In this document: in pieces, positions 11,389 to 19,460 of the stretch
How the letters are laid out: every line of letters starts with the position of its first letter
How positions within the stretch are numbered: the first letter of the stretch is position 1
IMG/VR virus record: IMGVR_UViG_3300035125_000073
Coordinates: 1 to 42,409 of that record
Direction: 5' to 3' (one strand)
Source: a virus
Length of the DNA: 42,409 nucleotides
Translations under genes and position numbers: made by a program
The notes under the pieces: generated by a model
Database searches by the model: none
Told to the model about the DNA's origin: nothing
The model's input: only the letters and a program-made list of their open reading frames with translations

Positions 11389-11536
11389 GGGGGAGTGCCG
11401 GCCGGCGGCCGGTCCCCCCGACGCGCGCTGCATGCGTGGGCCACCGGCCGGCCTTCTGCATTCTGCCTTCTTTCCCCGGATTAACCTGGAAATTAGGCCA
11501 GCGGGGATGGTAGATTGGCGGTGATGCAGCGCGCGG
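11389..11536 (+). ncRNA. Candidate structured RNA downstream of the TATAAT box
   Basis: GGGGGA pairs with TCCCCC around a CCGGCC/GGCCGG stem with a three-base loop (about 11389-11418). It is followed by a perfect 12-bp inverted repeat, CGCGCGCTGCAT (11422-11433) with its complement at 11524-11535, which encloses TCCCCG/CGGGGA and a TTCTGCA heptamer array (11452-11472). It could be a long structured leader of the gene at 11752 or a separate RNA. Confidence 0.35.
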
Positions 11537-11751
11537 CAATGGAGCAGAGAGGCCGTGAACGCTGCTGCTTATCTTGGGCCACAACCGCACGTCCCTGCAC
11601 GCTGTGGGGACCAGACTCGACGTCGGACCTACTCTCCTTGCGCTGCACCCGGATCAGGTCTCGTCGAGGGCCCGGCCGGCCGCGGAGCCGATCGTGCCCG
11701 CGGTTGCTCCGCGCCGGCGGGTCAATCGGCCGACTAGAAATCAGTGAGCAG
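11537..11751 (+). other. Gap before the HTH gene
   Basis: No confident gene. The frame of the downstream gene is open here but lacks protein-like composition. Another frame, 11559-11747, looks protein-like (LGHNRTSLHAVGTRLDVG) but has no ATG or GTG near its beginning, so it may be a decayed gene. Confidence 0.4.
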
Positions 11752-12300
11752 ATGTTGAAGCTGGATCAGGTCGAGGAGGTCAAGCGGCTGCTGGGCGCAG
11801 GCCTATCGCAGCGGGGGACGGCGCGGGTCACCGGCGTCAGCCGGGGCTCGGTCGGCAGCATCGCCTCGGGCGAGTGGGATCGGATGTACGCGGCACGTCT
11901 GCGGCGGGCGATCAAAGTGAATGTCCAGACACACGGCGGCCTGCCGGTCCGCTGTCCGGGCTGCGGGGGCAAGGTGTACATGCCGTGCCGAACCTGTCGG
12001 CTGCGGGCCCTGCTCGCGAGCGGGCGACGCAGAAGCGGCGCCAGGCGACTGGTGCGGGACGCAGAGGGCAACGGAGAGCTGGCCATCAAGCTCCGGGAGC
12101 CGGATCAACGGCGGCGCTATCAAGCCCTGCGGCGGCAGAAGGAGGAGGGAATCAAAATGGTCCGCGAAGAGGTGCAGGTAGGCCCCGAGGAGCCGGTGTG
12201 GGACCGGCTGGAGGATCAGCCGCTGGATGACCGGCTGCTGGAGGCGGTCGAGCGGGGTGATCTGTTTGTGATCGACGAGAACGAGCATGAAACGGCGTAA
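11752..12300 (+). CDS. HTH plus zinc-knuckle protein, putative regulator
   Basis: A 182-residue protein from ATG 11752. The N-terminal part is a helix-turn-helix of the resolvase/transposase type (VKRLLGAGLSQRGTARVTG, then VSRGSVGSIASG, residues about 8-40). CPGCGG and CRTC near residues 66-80 form a zinc knuckle. A charged helix and an acidic C-terminal tail follow. It stands at the head of the lysis and late block and could control it, like a late-gene activator. The start is uncertain because the frame is open far upstream and no strong Shine-Dalgarno is present. It overlaps the next gene by 14 bases. Confidence 0.6.
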   Translation: MLKLDQVEEVKRLLGAGLSQRGTARVTGVSRGSVGSIASGEWDRMYAARLRRAIKVNVQTHGGLPVRCPGCGGKVYMPCRTCRLRALLASGRRRSGARRLVRDAEGNGELAIKLREPDQRRRYQALRRQKEEGIKMVREEVQVGPEEPVWDRLEDQPLDDRLLEAVERGDLFVIDENEHETA

Positions 12301-12898
12301 GCTGGCGTGGCCGGAATGGGCGTCTACCGTTCGCGAGGCCGATCTGCTGCTGTTTCGCGGGTGGCGGCTCAATCCGCTGCACCTGCTGATCATGGGGCTT
12401 ACGCGCAGCCCGTACGTCCACGCGGCGATGGTGGCCTTTCATCATGGACACTCTTGCGGGTACGGGGTGTTTGTGCCGACGGTGCTGGAGATGCTCCAGT
12501 TTCGGGGCGGGCGGGAGACGGAGTTGTTCGATCAGGTTCGCCGGTGGCCGGGCAGGTGGGACCTGTACCGCACCAATCCCCATCGGTTGCGGCCGGAGTT
12601 CTGCCGCGTCGAGGCCGTCCGCTGGATGCGGGAACTGATCGGCCGGCGATACGGCTATTGGAGCTTGCTGCGGGTCGGCTGGCGACACCTGCCGATCGTC
12701 CGGCTGCTGGTCCGGCCGGAGACCGACGACCAGATGCTCGACCGCCGCTCGGCGCCGTTCTGCTCGCAGGCGGTGGCCTGGGCGTGTCGGGTAGGCGGCG
12801 TGGATCCGGTGCCCAATCGGCCGGACCGGCTCACCGAGCCGGGCGACTTGGCCCAATCGATCTTCTTTGAATACCTGGGGACACTGACTGACGAGTGA
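12287..12898 (+). CDS. NlpC/P60-type (YiiX-like) cysteine peptidase family protein
   Basis: A 203-residue protein with the permuted NlpC/P60 pattern: ADLLLFRG near residue 18, catalytic His45 in SPYVHAAMV, and catalytic Cys159 in PFCSQAVAWAC followed by a PGDLAQS block. Such enzymes cleave peptide or amide bonds of peptidoglycan or lipoyl-type substrates. No signal peptide is present. Position at the head of the membrane and peptidase cluster suggests a role in lysis or in cell-wall processing. The stop codon is followed by a GAGAACT/AAGAACT array. Confidence 0.7.
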   Translation: MKRRKLAWPEWASTVREADLLLFRGWRLNPLHLLIMGLTRSPYVHAAMVAFHHGHSCGYGVFVPTVLEMLQFRGGRETELFDQVRRWPGRWDLYRTNPHRLRPEFCRVEAVRWMRELIGRRYGYWSLLRVGWRHLPIVRLLVRPETDDQMLDRRSAPFCSQAVAWACRVGGVDPVPNRPDRLTEPGDLAQSIFFEYLGTLTDE

Positions 12899-12917
12899 GA
12901 ACTAAGAACTAAGAACT
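12897..12917 (+). repeat. GAGAACT/AAGAACT heptamer array
   Basis: Three units directly at the stop codon of the 12287 gene, ending 14 bases before the ATG run at 12932, with GCGAGG between them as ribosome-binding site. Confidence 0.8.
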
Positions 12918-12931
12918 TACAAGCGAGGTCG

Positions 12932-13573
12932 ATGATGATGTCCGCCGTTGAAAAGGCGATGTACTGGATCGGGATCCCGGCCTGCCTGCTGACGCTGATC
13001 CTCTGCTGCTCGGGCTGCGAAGTGAGAATCGTCACCTCGGATGGTCGGCAGCGAACCGAGTGGCTTGCGGCAACAGTCCCGCCATCGCCGGCGGTGGCCG
13101 TGGCGTCTCCGTACAAGGGCGTCCCGCCGGTGGACCTGCCGGTGGAGCTGCGGTGTGCCAACTACGCCGGCGGCTCCTGCACCCACGCCAGCCTGATCTC
13201 GCTGTTGCGGTGGCAGGGGCTCGACGAGGTGGCCGACTACTGGCGGCGGCACTACTCGGGCGGGGCGTACGTGACGGACCTGGCGGCGATCGCCGAGCCG
13301 TGGGGACTGCGCTACGCCTACACGACCGACGGGGACGCGGAGTTCCTGGCCTGGTGCTCGCGGACACGCCGGGGGGCGGCAATCTATTACTACACGAATC
13401 ACTCGGTCACCTTCGCCGGTTATCGGGATGGGGAGGCCGTGCTGCTGGACAACAACCGCACCGGGCGGTTGATCCGGATACCAAAGGAAACGTTTCTTGC
13501 CAACTGGCGGAGCTACGGCGGGGGGGCGCTGACGGTCGTCTACTCGCCGAGCCCGCCGAGACCCTGGATCTAG
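12932..13573 (+). CDS. C39-like cysteine peptidase, probable lipoprotein
   Basis: A 213-residue protein with three consecutive ATG codons as possible starts. Residues 10-29 form a signal sequence that ends in LCCSGC, a plausible lipobox, so it is probably exported and lipid-anchored. The mature part has the C39/papain-like order Cys83 (NYAGGSCTHAS), His157 (NHSVTFAGY) and Asp173/Asn174 (LLDNN). In phages such proteins could act as endolysins or virion-release factors. It forms one block with the preceding NlpC-like gene and two membrane proteins downstream. Confidence 0.65.
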   Translation: MMMSAVEKAMYWIGIPACLLTLILCCSGCEVRIVTSDGRQRTEWLAATVPPSPAVAVASPYKGVPPVDLPVELRCANYAGGSCTHASLISLLRWQGLDEVADYWRRHYSGGAYVTDLAAIAEPWGLRYAYTTDGDAEFLAWCSRTRRGAAIYYYTNHSVTFAGYRDGEAVLLDNNRTGRLIRIPKETFLANWRSYGGGALTVVYSPSPPRPWI

Positions 13574-13584
13574 GAGTGGACGTA

Positions 13585-14334
13585 ATGAGAAAGTTGGGAG
13601 CACTGAGGCAGGCCGGCTTGCTGGCCGTGCTGGGCGGGCTGGCCGTTGTCCTGTGGTGGGAGGCCGAGTGGATCGGCCGCACCCAAAGCGCGCTGGTCGA
13701 GACGGAGGGCCGATTGGCGGAGACCCGCGCGGAGGTTGCCCAGGTCACGCGAGAAGACCCGCCGTGTGAGCAGATCGTGCTGTTGCCGGAGGACGGCCAG
13801 GTGTACCACGTGTCGCTGCTGCTGCACGAGGACTGGCGGCGGCGTCCGAGTGAGCGGGCACTGGTGGCCTGGTTCAACGTCGACAGTCGCCTGAGCTCGC
13901 TGCGGGCACAGACGCACTTTCATCTGTACACCCAGAAGAGCTCGATCTATCGGTCGCGACTGCAAGGGGCGGCGCCGGTGCTGCCGGCGGTGCTGATCCA
14001 AGACGGGTCGGGCAAGGTGCACTTCAAGCTCAGCGAGCAACTGCCGGGCACACCGAATGAGCTGTGTGAGCGGATCTCCAAAGAGTTTGGCTGGCGGCCG
14101 ATCTACATCTTCCCCTGGCGACGGCCTGGGCCGTGTCCCGGTCCGCAACCGACACCGGAGCCGAAACCGGAGCCGGTGCCGGATGATGAGCTGATCGTGG
14201 ACGCGGAGATCCCGGATACGTCGGCCTCGATGGCAAGCGGTGAGCCGGAGTTTCCCTGGCTGGTGGCCGTGCTGGTGGTGGCAGCGGCGGCGGGAGTGAC
14301 GCTGTGGGTGAACCTCAAGCGTGAGCTGAAGTAG
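13585..14334 (+). CDS. Membrane protein with N- and C-terminal TM segments
   Basis: A 249-residue protein with AGGAG nine bases upstream of ATG 13585. An N-terminal TM helix (residues about 8-26) is followed by a short coiled coil (QSALVETEGRLAETRAEVAQV), a globular domain, a proline-rich linker of the PTPEPKPEPVP type and a C-terminal TM helix (about 222-243). Two anchors with a periplasmic domain and a Pro-rich spacer resemble envelope-spanning lysis proteins, but no family is recognised. Confidence 0.6.
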   Translation: MRKLGALRQAGLLAVLGGLAVVLWWEAEWIGRTQSALVETEGRLAETRAEVAQVTREDPPCEQIVLLPEDGQVYHVSLLLHEDWRRRPSERALVAWFNVDSRLSSLRAQTHFHLYTQKSSIYRSRLQGAAPVLPAVLIQDGSGKVHFKLSEQLPGTPNELCERISKEFGWRPIYIFPWRRPGPCPGPQPTPEPKPEPVPDDELIVDAEIPDTSASMASGEPEFPWLVAVLVVAAAAGVTLWVNLKRELK

Positions 14335-14380
14335 CGAATCGATAACTCAATCGACAACTATCAATCGAAAGGAAGACATC

Positions 14381-14806
14381 ATGGAATTGTTTGCTGTTGA
14401 ATCGGTGACGCTGCTGGCCAAGGATGTGGCGATCATCCTGCTGGCGGCGTTGGCGGCGGTGGCTGTGATCGGCTGGCGGTTTCGCAAGGACACGCAGATC
14501 GAGGAGCGGCGGAAGGCGGCTATCGAGCTGGCCAGGATGCTGGAGGACCTTGGGCTCGACCGCGCGGCAGACGCGGCCGCCGACTACGCGGTGGGTGACT
14601 ACAGCGGACTGTACGGGTCGCTCAAGACGCTGGCCAAGGAGCTGCTGAATCCGGAGAAGGCGATGGACGTGCTCAGCAAGGCGTTCTTCAAGCAGGTGCC
14701 GCGGCGATTGGAGCGCGAAGGCGATCGAGAAAAGCTGCTGAAAATGGTGGCGGAGTGGCAGAGTCAACATCCTGCTGTGCCGTCAACCGCGAGCAAGGTG
14801 GGTTAG
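14381..14806 (+). CDS. Membrane-anchored small protein, holin candidate
   Basis: A 141-residue protein with AAAGGAAG upstream of ATG 14381. One strong TM helix (about residues 12-32) is followed by a basic turn and an amphipathic helical cytoplasmic domain. It could be a one-TM holin or anchor of the lysis block; nothing more specific is visible. It is the last gene before a terminator. Confidence 0.5.
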   Translation: MELFAVESVTLLAKDVAIILLAALAAVAVIGWRFRKDTQIEERRKAAIELARMLEDLGLDRAADAAADYAVGDYSGLYGSLKTLAKELLNPEKAMDVLSKAFFKQVPRRLEREGDREKLLKMVAEWQSQHPAVPSTASKVG

Positions 14807-14820
14807 GCCGTATTTGGCGG

Positions 14821-14893
14821 CTGGAGATTGCTCGGGGTCCTTCCGTTCGGGGGGGGAACGAGCCTCCGGTGGGTTTTCTAGGGGTGTTTTTTT
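14821..14893 (+). terminator. Terminator of the lysis block
   Basis: CTGGAG (14821-14826) pairs with CTCCGG (14864-14869), and GCTCG (14830-14834) stacks on CGAGC (14859-14863). The stem is followed by TTTT and then seven T at 14887-14893. It separates the lysis genes from the packaging genes. The cos site may also lie between here and 14942, as it precedes the small terminase gene in lambda. Confidence 0.6.
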
Positions 14894-14941
14894 GTGCGCG
14901 GTGCTGATCTGTGACTAACTAACTCATGCGCGCGCTGTGAT

Positions 14942-15565
14942 GTGGCGAAACGCAAGACTAGACGAGCGCCGGACGCGAGCGACGAATCAATCGCGCAGGC
15001 GGCGGACAAGTATCGGCGTGGCGAGAAGCTCAACCGCCAGGAGAAGGCCGCGCTGCGTCGACTGGTCAAGGCCCGCGAGGAGCAACAGCGCGAAGAGCAC
15101 TACCGGACGGTCCCCAAGAAAAAATGGCGCGAATGGTCGGGCCGTCAGGCGACGATCCTCAACGAGCAGGCCGCCCGGTACGGAATTCCGATCGGCTCGG
15201 CCCTAATCGAGCTGCCGGCCGTGGTGCGTTGGCTGCACGATTTTCTGGCGGCCAACGCGCGCAAGCTGGCGGGGATCGACCACGCCGACCCGACGATTGC
15301 CGGCAAGCAGTCGGAGGCCCTGGAGCGGAAACGGCTGGCGGACGCCCAGATCGCCGAGCTGCGCTACAAGCGTGAGCTCGGCGAGTGGATCTCGCGGCGG
15401 AAGGTGCACGAGGGCCTGGCCGTATTCGCCGGCGTGCTCCGACAGGCCAACGAGACCCTACAACGCGAGTTCGGCCGCGAGGCCCACCGGATCCTCGACG
15501 AGGCGTTGGACGATGCGATCACTGCCCTGGAAGCTGACCTTGGTGATGACGGCGCTGATCAGTAG
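14942..15565 (+). CDS. Terminase small subunit (Nu1-like)
   Basis: A 207-residue basic helical protein from GTG 14942, directly upstream of and overlapping the large terminase by 20 bases. The C-terminal half has the pattern common in lambda-type small terminases: ERKRLADAQIAELRYKRELGEWISRRKV, then long amphipathic helices ending in an acidic tail. The basic N-terminal part should bind the packaging site. The function is inferred from position and helical pattern. The start is uncertain, because no strong Shine-Dalgarno is seen. Confidence 0.7.
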   Translation: MAKRKTRRAPDASDESIAQAADKYRRGEKLNRQEKAALRRLVKAREEQQREEHYRTVPKKKWREWSGRQATILNEQAARYGIPIGSALIELPAVVRWLHDFLAANARKLAGIDHADPTIAGKQSEALERKRLADAQIAELRYKRELGEWISRRKVHEGLAVFAGVLRQANETLQREFGREAHRILDEALDDAITALEADLGDDGADQ

Positions 15566-17546
15566 TAATCCGGCGGTGGCCGAGTGGATATGGGCCGCCA
15601 ACCTCTCGCGGACCCCGCGGCTGCGGGCGCTGCGAGAGTTCGCCACCACCGAGATCCGCATCCCCGAGGGTCCCAGCCGGGGCCAGCGGCTGAGGATCCC
15701 CGTCCAGCCCTACGTCGGACTGCTCTACGACGCCATCGATGAGGGGACGTGGCCCCGGGTGGCCGTGCTGGGGTGCGTTCAAGGGGGCAAATCGCTCTGC
15801 GGGTGGGTGATCCCCACGCTCTACCACCTGTTTGAGTACCGCGAGACGGTGATCTGCGGGATGCCGACGATGGATGTGGCCAAGCGGAAATGGGAAAACG
15901 AGCTGTTGCCGGCGATCAGGGCCTCGCGATTCAGGGGTCTGCTGCCAGCCGACGGCGGTGGCAGCCGCGGCGGATGGTCCGAGCAGATCACCTTCACCAA
16001 CGGCGCCCATCTGCGGTTCATGTCCGGCCACGGCGGCGACGAGAAACGGTCCAGCGATACCACCCGGGTGGTGGTCATCACCGAGGCCGACAAGATGGAC
16101 GAGGCGGCCGAGTCGTCACGCGAGACCGATCCGGTGTCACAGCTTGAAGACCGGATGCTCCGTTACGACGAGGATCAGCGGCGATTCTACTGCGAGTGCA
16201 CGGTAAGCATCGCCCGCGGCCGGATCTGGACCGAGTGGACCAACGGCACCGCCAGCCGGATCGCCTGCCCCTGCCACCGCTGCAAGGCCTACGTCACCCC
16301 GGAGCGCGAGCACCTCCACGGCTGGCAGGACGCCGAAACCAAATTCGAGGCCCGCAAGAGGGCCCATTTCTGCTGCCCCGAGTGCGGCTGCCGGATCAAC
16401 GACCGCCAGCGGACCCGGATGAACCGCCGGGCCAAGCTGGTGCACCGCGGCCAGACAATCGACCGCGCCGGACGGATCCGCGGCCAACCGCCGCAGACGG
16501 ATACGCTGGGGTTCAGATGGAATGCGTTTAATAACCTCTTCTGGTCGATCGGCACCATCGCCGCTGCCGAGTGGAAGGCCGCCCGACAACTCGACGAGGA
16601 GGCGGCGGCCCGCGAAATGCAGCAATTCTACTGGGCCATGCCCTACCAATCGCCCGAATGGGACCAGACTCCTTTAGACGCGAACCAGGTCCGTCGCCGG
16701 TTCGCCGGACCACGCTATACGAAGGGCCTGGTGCCCGAGGACGCCCAGGCGCTGACCGTCGGAGTGGACGTGCACAAGCGGCTGCTGTGGTGGGTGGCCA
16801 TCGCCTGGCTGGCCGACGGCAGCGGGCATATCTGCGACTACGGCGCGTGGGATGTGCCCAGCGACGATATGGACCTGGAGCCGGCTCTGCTGAAGGCCCT
16901 GCGGGGGTTCCGCGAGGAGGCGATCCTGCCCGGTTGGGGCGTGCCCGGCGCCGAGCCGCGGGTGCCGGACTACGTCTGGATCGACGCCGGCTGGCAGGGC
17001 GATGTGATCTACGCCTTCTGCCGCGAGTCGGGCAAGCCCTTCCTGCCGGCCCTCGGCTGCGGTGCCGGCAACCAGTATAGCCACCGCTACACCCACCCGC
17101 GGCGGACCGACAACGAGGTGAAGCTGCTGGGGACCGGCTACCACATCCGCTGGTCGCGGCAAAATAAACTCTTCTACGTCCGCTGCGACGCGGATCACTG
17201 GAAAAGCTTCCTGCATCAGCGTCTGGCCACCCCCGAGGATCAGCCCGGCGCGATGCGGTTCTACCACAGCTCCGATCGGAACGAGCACATCCGGATCTCC
17301 AAGCACCTTACGGCCGAGCGGGCCGTGGAGGAGTTCAAGCCGGGCCGCGGCCTGGTCACCCGCTGGCACCGGCAGAGCAAGGCAAACCACATGCTCGACG
17401 CCGCCTACAACGCCTGTGCCGCGGCCCACCTGCACGGCGTCCGCCTGGTCAAGCCGGACACGCCCGCCGCGCCCACCGCACCCCGACCCCGAATCAAGAC
17501 CCGCACGCTGCCCGACGGCAGACCCTACATGGTCACCGAGCGCTAG
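15546..17546 (+). CDS. Terminase large subunit, GpA family
   Basis: A 666-residue packaging motor. The ATPase has Walker A GCVQGGKS (76-83) and a Walker B with VVVITEADKMD. A zinc-binding insert has CPCHRC and CCPEC. The nuclease domain shows its acidic residues in VGVDVHKR, VWIDAGWQGD and NHMLDAAYN. Size and order match lambda gpA, which packages concatemers and cuts at cos. ATG 15546 is chosen because the conserved N-terminal part begins there and it overlaps the small-subunit gene as in related phages. Confidence 0.93.
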   Translation: MTALISSNPAVAEWIWAANLSRTPRLRALREFATTEIRIPEGPSRGQRLRIPVQPYVGLLYDAIDEGTWPRVAVLGCVQGGKSLCGWVIPTLYHLFEYRETVICGMPTMDVAKRKWENELLPAIRASRFRGLLPADGGGSRGGWSEQITFTNGAHLRFMSGHGGDEKRSSDTTRVVVITEADKMDEAAESSRETDPVSQLEDRMLRYDEDQRRFYCECTVSIARGRIWTEWTNGTASRIACPCHRCKAYVTPEREHLHGWQDAETKFEARKRAHFCCPECGCRINDRQRTRMNRRAKLVHRGQTIDRAGRIRGQPPQTDTLGFRWNAFNNLFWSIGTIAAAEWKAARQLDEEAAAREMQQFYWAMPYQSPEWDQTPLDANQVRRRFAGPRYTKGLVPEDAQALTVGVDVHKRLLWWVAIAWLADGSGHICDYGAWDVPSDDMDLEPALLKALRGFREEAILPGWGVPGAEPRVPDYVWIDAGWQGDVIYAFCRESGKPFLPALGCGAGNQYSHRYTHPRRTDNEVKLLGTGYHIRWSRQNKLFYVRCDADHWKSFLHQRLATPEDQPGAMRFYHSSDRNEHIRISKHLTAERAVEEFKPGRGLVTRWHRQSKANHMLDAAYNACAAAHLHGVRLVKPDTPAAPTAPRPRIKTRTLPDGRPYMVTER

Positions 17547-17551
17547 CAGAG

Positions 17552-17598
17552 CTGACAACTGAGAACTGACAACCGAGAACCAACAACCGAGAACCAAC
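17552..17598 (+). repeat. GACAACT/GAGAACC heptamer array before the gene at 17600
   Basis: About seven units of GACAACT, GAGAACT, GACAACC, GAGAACC and CAACAAC type fill the whole gap between the terminase stop and the next ATG. No purine-rich Shine-Dalgarno is present; GAGAACC is the nearest. Confidence 0.85.
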
Positions 17599-17599
17599 C

Positions 17600-17884
17600 A
17601 TGACTACCCGCAAGAAAGCATCCAAGCCCGCACACCCGGCAGTCGGCTCCTGTGCCATCGAGCTCCCCCTGGTCAGGCTCCCGGCCGACTACGACGAGCA
17701 GCGCGACGGCTATCTGCGCCGCCACGTCGAGGTCCGCCTGGACGACCGCCAGGCCCTGGTGATGAAGGCCCTCCTGGAGGGCTGCGACCACGGCAACTGC
17801 CGATTGGCCAAGGGGACCCGGGTGTTGAGCACGGCCGACGTTTTCCGCTACATCCTTGAGCAGATCACCGTAAATGGAAAATGA
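17600..17884 (+). CDS. Unknown small protein after terminase
   Basis: A 94-residue protein. The N terminus is basic and the C-terminal half helical (RLDDRQALVMKALLEG, then TADVFRYILEQI), which could be a ribbon-helix-helix or similar small DNA-binding unit. It overlaps the HNH gene by 11 bases. No known name. Confidence 0.6.
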   Translation: MTTRKKASKPAHPAVGSCAIELPLVRLPADYDEQRDGYLRRHVEVRLDDRQALVMKALLEGCDHGNCRLAKGTRVLSTADVFRYILEQITVNGK

Positions 17885-18245
17885 CCGCTGCGGTTACTGC
17901 GGATCCCGCGATTTAGTCCAGCAGCAAAACGCGCAGGGACCGCACTGGGGCCGGGAGTACTGCGGCTGCTGCCGGCGGTTCTTGCGGTGGCTGCCCAAGC
18001 CGGACAGCGAGCGGAGCAACCGCCCGGCCGCCCACCGGGAGCTGGTCGATCGCTACGGCCGCGGGTTCTGCGAGCTGTGCCTCGCACCGGCCGAGCGTCT
18101 GCCGGCCGATCAGACCCTCGAGGCCCACCACGTGATCGAATACGCCGAGGAGGGCTCGCCGGAGCGGGAAAACATCTGGATCGTCTGCACCCGCTGCGCG
18201 AAGCTGATTCATTGGGTGCGGAAATGGTGTAGGAGTTGTCAGTGA
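17874..18245 (+). CDS. HNH endonuclease with N-terminal zinc ribbon
   Basis: A 123-residue protein. CGYCGS and CGCC near the N terminus form a zinc ribbon. The HNH core has CELC (about residues 67-70), LEAHHVIEYAEEG with the His pair (about 84-96), an Asn in ERENIWIVC and CTRC. HNH enzymes beside the terminase are common in cos-type phages, where they help the motor cut DNA. It overlaps the upstream gene and ends before a promoter region. Confidence 0.85.
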   Translation: MENDRCGYCGSRDLVQQQNAQGPHWGREYCGCCRRFLRWLPKPDSERSNRPAAHRELVDRYGRGFCELCLAPAERLPADQTLEAHHVIEYAEEGSPERENIWIVCTRCAKLIHWVRKWCRSCQ

Positions 18246-18327
18246 TCAGTTCTTATGGAACGCTTGGCCCCAGCCGCCGGGGATGGCGGCGGCGCGGTCG
18301 GCGTGGCCGGCTCCTGGCCGGGCGGTC

Positions 18328-18364
18328 ACTTGTACTTGCAAGTTCTCGGCCACCCAGCTATAAT
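18328..18364 (+). promoter_or_regulatory. Strong promoter with overlapping operator-like palindrome
   Basis: TTGCAA (18336-18341), a 17-base spacer and TATAAT (18359-18364). Transcription should begin at about 18371, the A of the start codon, so the mRNA would be leaderless. A palindrome ACTTG-N6-CAAGT (18328-18343) covers the -35 box and could be the operator for the HTH protein encoded just downstream. Confidence 0.65.
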
Positions 18365-18370
18365 TGTATC

Positions 18371-18580
18371 ATGGCGAAGAAGAAATCACTCGACAAACTG
18401 CTGACTGCCGGCGAGGCCGCTGATCAACTGGGCTGCCACCCCTCCATGATCCGCCGGTTCTGCCGGGGGGGGCGGCTCGGACAGTGGCTCTATGGGCGGT
18501 GGCTGATCGGTGCTCGGGAGCTGCGGGAATTTGATCAGAAACGGCAGCACGGGCCGGGCCGCCCAAAAGTCGCGCCGTAA
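18371..18580 (+). CDS. Small HTH protein, excisionase/MerR-like
   Basis: A 69-residue basic protein with a helix-turn-helix-17 type domain (LLTAGEAADQLGCHPSMIRR, then a wing with GRWLIGARELREFD). Such proteins act as excision directionality factors or small repressors. The start codon lies seven bases after a perfect -10 box, so translation is probably leaderless; no Shine-Dalgarno exists. Isolated inside the packaging block with its own promoter, it may be expressed in the prophage. Xis for the integrase at 4000 or a repressor are both possible. Confidence 0.65.
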   Translation: MAKKKSLDKLLTAGEAADQLGCHPSMIRRFCRGGRLGQWLYGRWLIGARELREFDQKRQHGPGRPKVAP

Positions 18581-18620
18581 CTCCTTATGCCACAAGGGTT
18601 AAAAACTTTCGGAATTCCTA

Positions 18621-18648
18621 TTGCAAAAGGTGTCGTCGGTGCTACAAT
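18621..18648 (+). promoter_or_regulatory. Promoter for the gene at 18680
   Basis: TTGCAA (18621-18626), a 16-base spacer and TACAAT (18643-18648), followed by a short leader with AGGAG (18667-18671). It shares the -35 hexamer of the promoter at 18336. Confidence 0.6.
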
Positions 18649-18679
18649 AGTGGCAGAATCGAATTTAGGAGAAAATCCG

Positions 18680-19165
18680 ATGTCAGGCGGCTACTCCGGA
18701 TCCAGCATGAGCAATCGGGCGCTGAACGCCTACACCAATGGCAGGCGACCGCTCTCACGGTTGAGGATCATGGACCTGAGCAACGCTGGTTGGACCGAGA
18801 CGTTGGCATTTGCTAAATGGCTGGCCAAGCAAGGTGATTGGGAGCCGTCGGAATGGCACCACACAAGCAAGGAGTTCACCATCACAGACTTCTATAATCC
18901 CGTCGAGCTCGTCGACTGGTGGGCCGAACTCGACGGAAAAGAAAAAGCCGCCTTGCTGGAAAAGTATTCTCAGTCCCGCGCCAAACGAGTAGCGGAAGTG
19001 CGTGTCTCCGGCACTTACACGGAATGGTTAGGCACTCGGCGGCATCCCAAGCCAGTAGAACGCCAGTTTACGGGCGTGAAGCGCGGTGATTGGATTTACC
19101 TTGACGGTGGCGGCCGCAAAAAAGCAACCGGAAACTATATCAGGTTCCGGCGAATTTCAGACTGA
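18680..19165 (+). CDS. Unknown protein with own promoter
   Basis: A 161-residue protein from ATG 18680 with AGGAG eight bases upstream. It is rich in aromatic residues, with WLAKQGDWEPSEWHH near residue 50 and a basic beta-rich C-terminal part (VSGTYTEWLGTRRHPKPV). No membrane segment or known motif. Codons are less GC-rich than those of the structural genes around it. Its own promoter and its place between terminase and portal suggest an accessory (moron-type) gene. Confidence 0.6.
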   Translation: MSGGYSGSSMSNRALNAYTNGRRPLSRLRIMDLSNAGWTETLAFAKWLAKQGDWEPSEWHHTSKEFTITDFYNPVELVDWWAELDGKEKAALLEKYSQSRAKRVAEVRVSGTYTEWLGTRRHPKPVERQFTGVKRGDWIYLDGGGRKKATGNYIRFRRISD

Positions 19166-19181
19166 CCGCCAGCGCTGAGAG

Positions 19182-19460
19182 CCTGAGAAGGCTCGCCGAA
19201 TCGCTCACATCGTGACATTCGATTAAGCCCGACGCCTGCCGACTCCAAGAATCCGACCGATCCGACTCCGGATTGGTCGGATTTGCTCGTAATTGGGCCG
19301 GCTCTTCTGCTAGGGTCAAGCGGGTATGGCCACGCTCGACTCGACCAGCACCCTCTCGGAGATCCTGGCGGCCTACGCCGATAACGCCTCCTACGCGGAG
19401 GACGGATCGGCGACCAAGGCCCGGAGCTTCATCACCGCCTGCCGGCTGCTGTTGATCAAT
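19182..19460 (+). repeat. 279-bp direct repeat, copy 1
   Basis: Copy 1 of a nearly identical block repeated at 19488-19766 (offset 306), separated by an AT-richer 27-bp spacer. Each copy contains an 11-bp palindrome TCACATCGTGA, a 15-bp hairpin, and the first 45 codons of the small head gene. Confidence 0.9.
19250..19283 (+). terminator. 15-bp hairpin, copy 1
   Basis: AATCCGACCGATCCG (19250-19264) pairs with CGGATTGGTCGGATT (19269-19283) with one G-T pair and a four-base loop. It follows the gene ending at 19165 and may terminate its transcript. The near-perfect symmetry would also suit an operator. Confidence 0.55.

Noticed and set aside
11559-11747. Protein-like open frame without ATG or GTG
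   Set aside because: Residues such as LGHNRTSLHAVGTRLDVG look natural, but it begins right after a stop codon with no usable start; recorded only in the gap description.
16674-17597. Leftward open frame of 307 codons
   Set aside because: Antisense to the large terminase; Gly/Val-rich composition typical of the reverse strand of GC-rich genes.
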